Shown here: positions 63,544 through 64,000 of the stretch, in pieces
Position numbering within the stretch: position 1 is the first letter of the stretch
Layout of the letters: each line of letters begins with the position of its first letter
From: SpSt-333 sp964371615
GTDB taxonomy: Bacteria > Bacteroidota > Ignavibacteria > UBA10030 > UBA8401
DNA: 64,000 nt
Assembly (NCBI GenBank): GCA_964371615.1
Contig: CAYJMS010000002.1
Span: 310,001 to 374,000 of the forward strand
Direction: 5' to 3'
Position numbers and translations under genes: made by a program
Notes under the pieces: generated by a model
Database searches by the model: none
Told to the model about the DNA's origin: nothing
Seen by the model: only the letters and a program-made list of their open reading frames with translations

Positions 63544-64000
63544 TCCATGGAGTCGGTGAAATAGGTAACTATTGCGGGCGTAATGTGGGTCAGGTCTCTG
63601 ATCCGTGACGCAAGGTACGAATGACGACGGCCAATCACAATAAGCGGTACCGGATTTCGTGTGTGGGTCCTGACCGAAAGATCTTCAATATTTCCATGAT
63701 CGCTGACAATAAGAATCGTGTCATTTTGATGATCGAATTTCTCCAACAATCCGGCGAGCAATCCGTCCATGCGTTCAAGCATTTCGACAGCTGTTTTCAT
63801 TTCCCTCGCATGGCCCGCCATGTCGGTGACAAAATATTCAAAAAAAGTGAGATCGTATTGTCTGCCGATGGTGTAGTACAAACGGCCGACATCGGCCGGA
63901 TCCATCGGATCGACATCGGCATGGCCAAGTTCCTTCCACCGTGATCCGGTAATATCGGCGGAGATTGCCGATCGATTCAGCACCGCATGATGGGAGTTGA
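63540..64000 (-). CDS. Alkaline-phosphatase-superfamily metalloenzyme, C-terminal part, truncated by window edge
   Basis: The frame is open to the right edge, with His, Ser and Asn codons reading on to 64000, so only the C-terminal 152 or so codons are seen. The metal-ligand text FFEYFVTDMAGHA, TILIVSDHGNIEDLS and VRTHTRNPVPLIVIG matches the phosphoglycerate mutase (iPGM)/phosphopentomutase/AP superfamily: the DHGN aspartate and histidine and the later TH supply metal ligands. It is too divergent in the visible part to name a substrate. It overlaps comEC by 4 nt. Confidence 0.85.
   Translation of the reverse strand, partial: NSHHAVLNRSAISADITGSRWKELGHADVDPMDPADVGRLYYTIGRQYDLTFFEYFVTDMAGHAREMKTAVEMLERMDGLLAGLLEKFDHQNDTILIVSDHGNIEDLSVRTHTRNPVPLIVIGRRHSYLASRIRDLTHITPAIVTYFTDSME

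Overview
The window looks like chromosomal DNA from a bacterium of the FCB group, probably an Ignavibacteriota/Kapabacteria/Calditrichota-type relative of Bacteroidota. The evidence is a type A T9SS sorting domain with the NYPNPFNP-type signature on an M6 peptidase, a GWxTD-domain protein, an Omp85 barrel, a CHASE2-adenylate cyclase, LPP20-type envelope proteins and many lipoprotein signals. No rRNA, tRNA, CRISPR array, prophage or classical insertion sequence was recognised. The species cannot be named from the sequence alone.

Positions 1-3.2 kb carry a defence cluster on the minus strand: hsdM, hsdS and the start of a third gene cut by the left edge, which resembles Cap4/ABC-3C-type defence proteins. 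hsdR is not in the window. At 3.3-5.8 kb is a three-gene membrane cluster: a DUF2167 protein, a zinc-ribbon membrane protein and a membrane-anchored J-domain protein. From 5.9 to about 31 kb the genes are mostly single secreted or envelope proteins (S9 peptidase, BNR lipoprotein, YdjC deacetylase, GH5 mannanase, HEAT-like protein, three LPP20-like proteins, PQQ propeller, M48 peptidase) plus a signalling/phosphate set (CHASE2 cyclase, Ppx/GppA, SixA, a two-PDZ protein). They are separated by long spacers.

Those spacers are the most unusual part of the window. They are mosaics of short-period repeats: arrays that keep an exact 7-nt period for up to 32 units, 8-nt and about 9-nt period arrays, and several small palindrome families. 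Two of the heptad arrays are 224 bp long and share the same order of word types. Array DNA supplies the start codon of one gene and the stop codons of three others. A DUF559 nuclease ORF sits between long imperfect inverted repeats that encode its C-terminus, so it looks like a small mobile unit.

From 31 to 64 kb the organisation changes to dense, same-strand, often overlapping genes. carB and cstA come first. Next is an envelope-centred operon, read from about 50.3 kb down to 36 kb: FKBP, ferredoxin, geranylgeranyl reductase-like flavoprotein, VanX-like dipeptidase, GT9 glycosyltransferase, DUF3108 protein, CPBP protease, B-box/DUF2007 protein, CdsA, lipoprotein, RimO, GWxTD protein, Omp85, M6/T9SS peptidase. 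Upstream are htrA-recO-mtnA, then a PfkB kinase, GHL10 glycosidase, Nudix, RsuA/RluB and P1-peptidase group, then TrmH with a methylmalonyl-CoA mutase large subunit, and finally comEC with a partial alkaline-phosphatase-superfamily enzyme. Hairpin terminators at about 34.06, 36.0, 50.37 and 53.8 kb separate these units.
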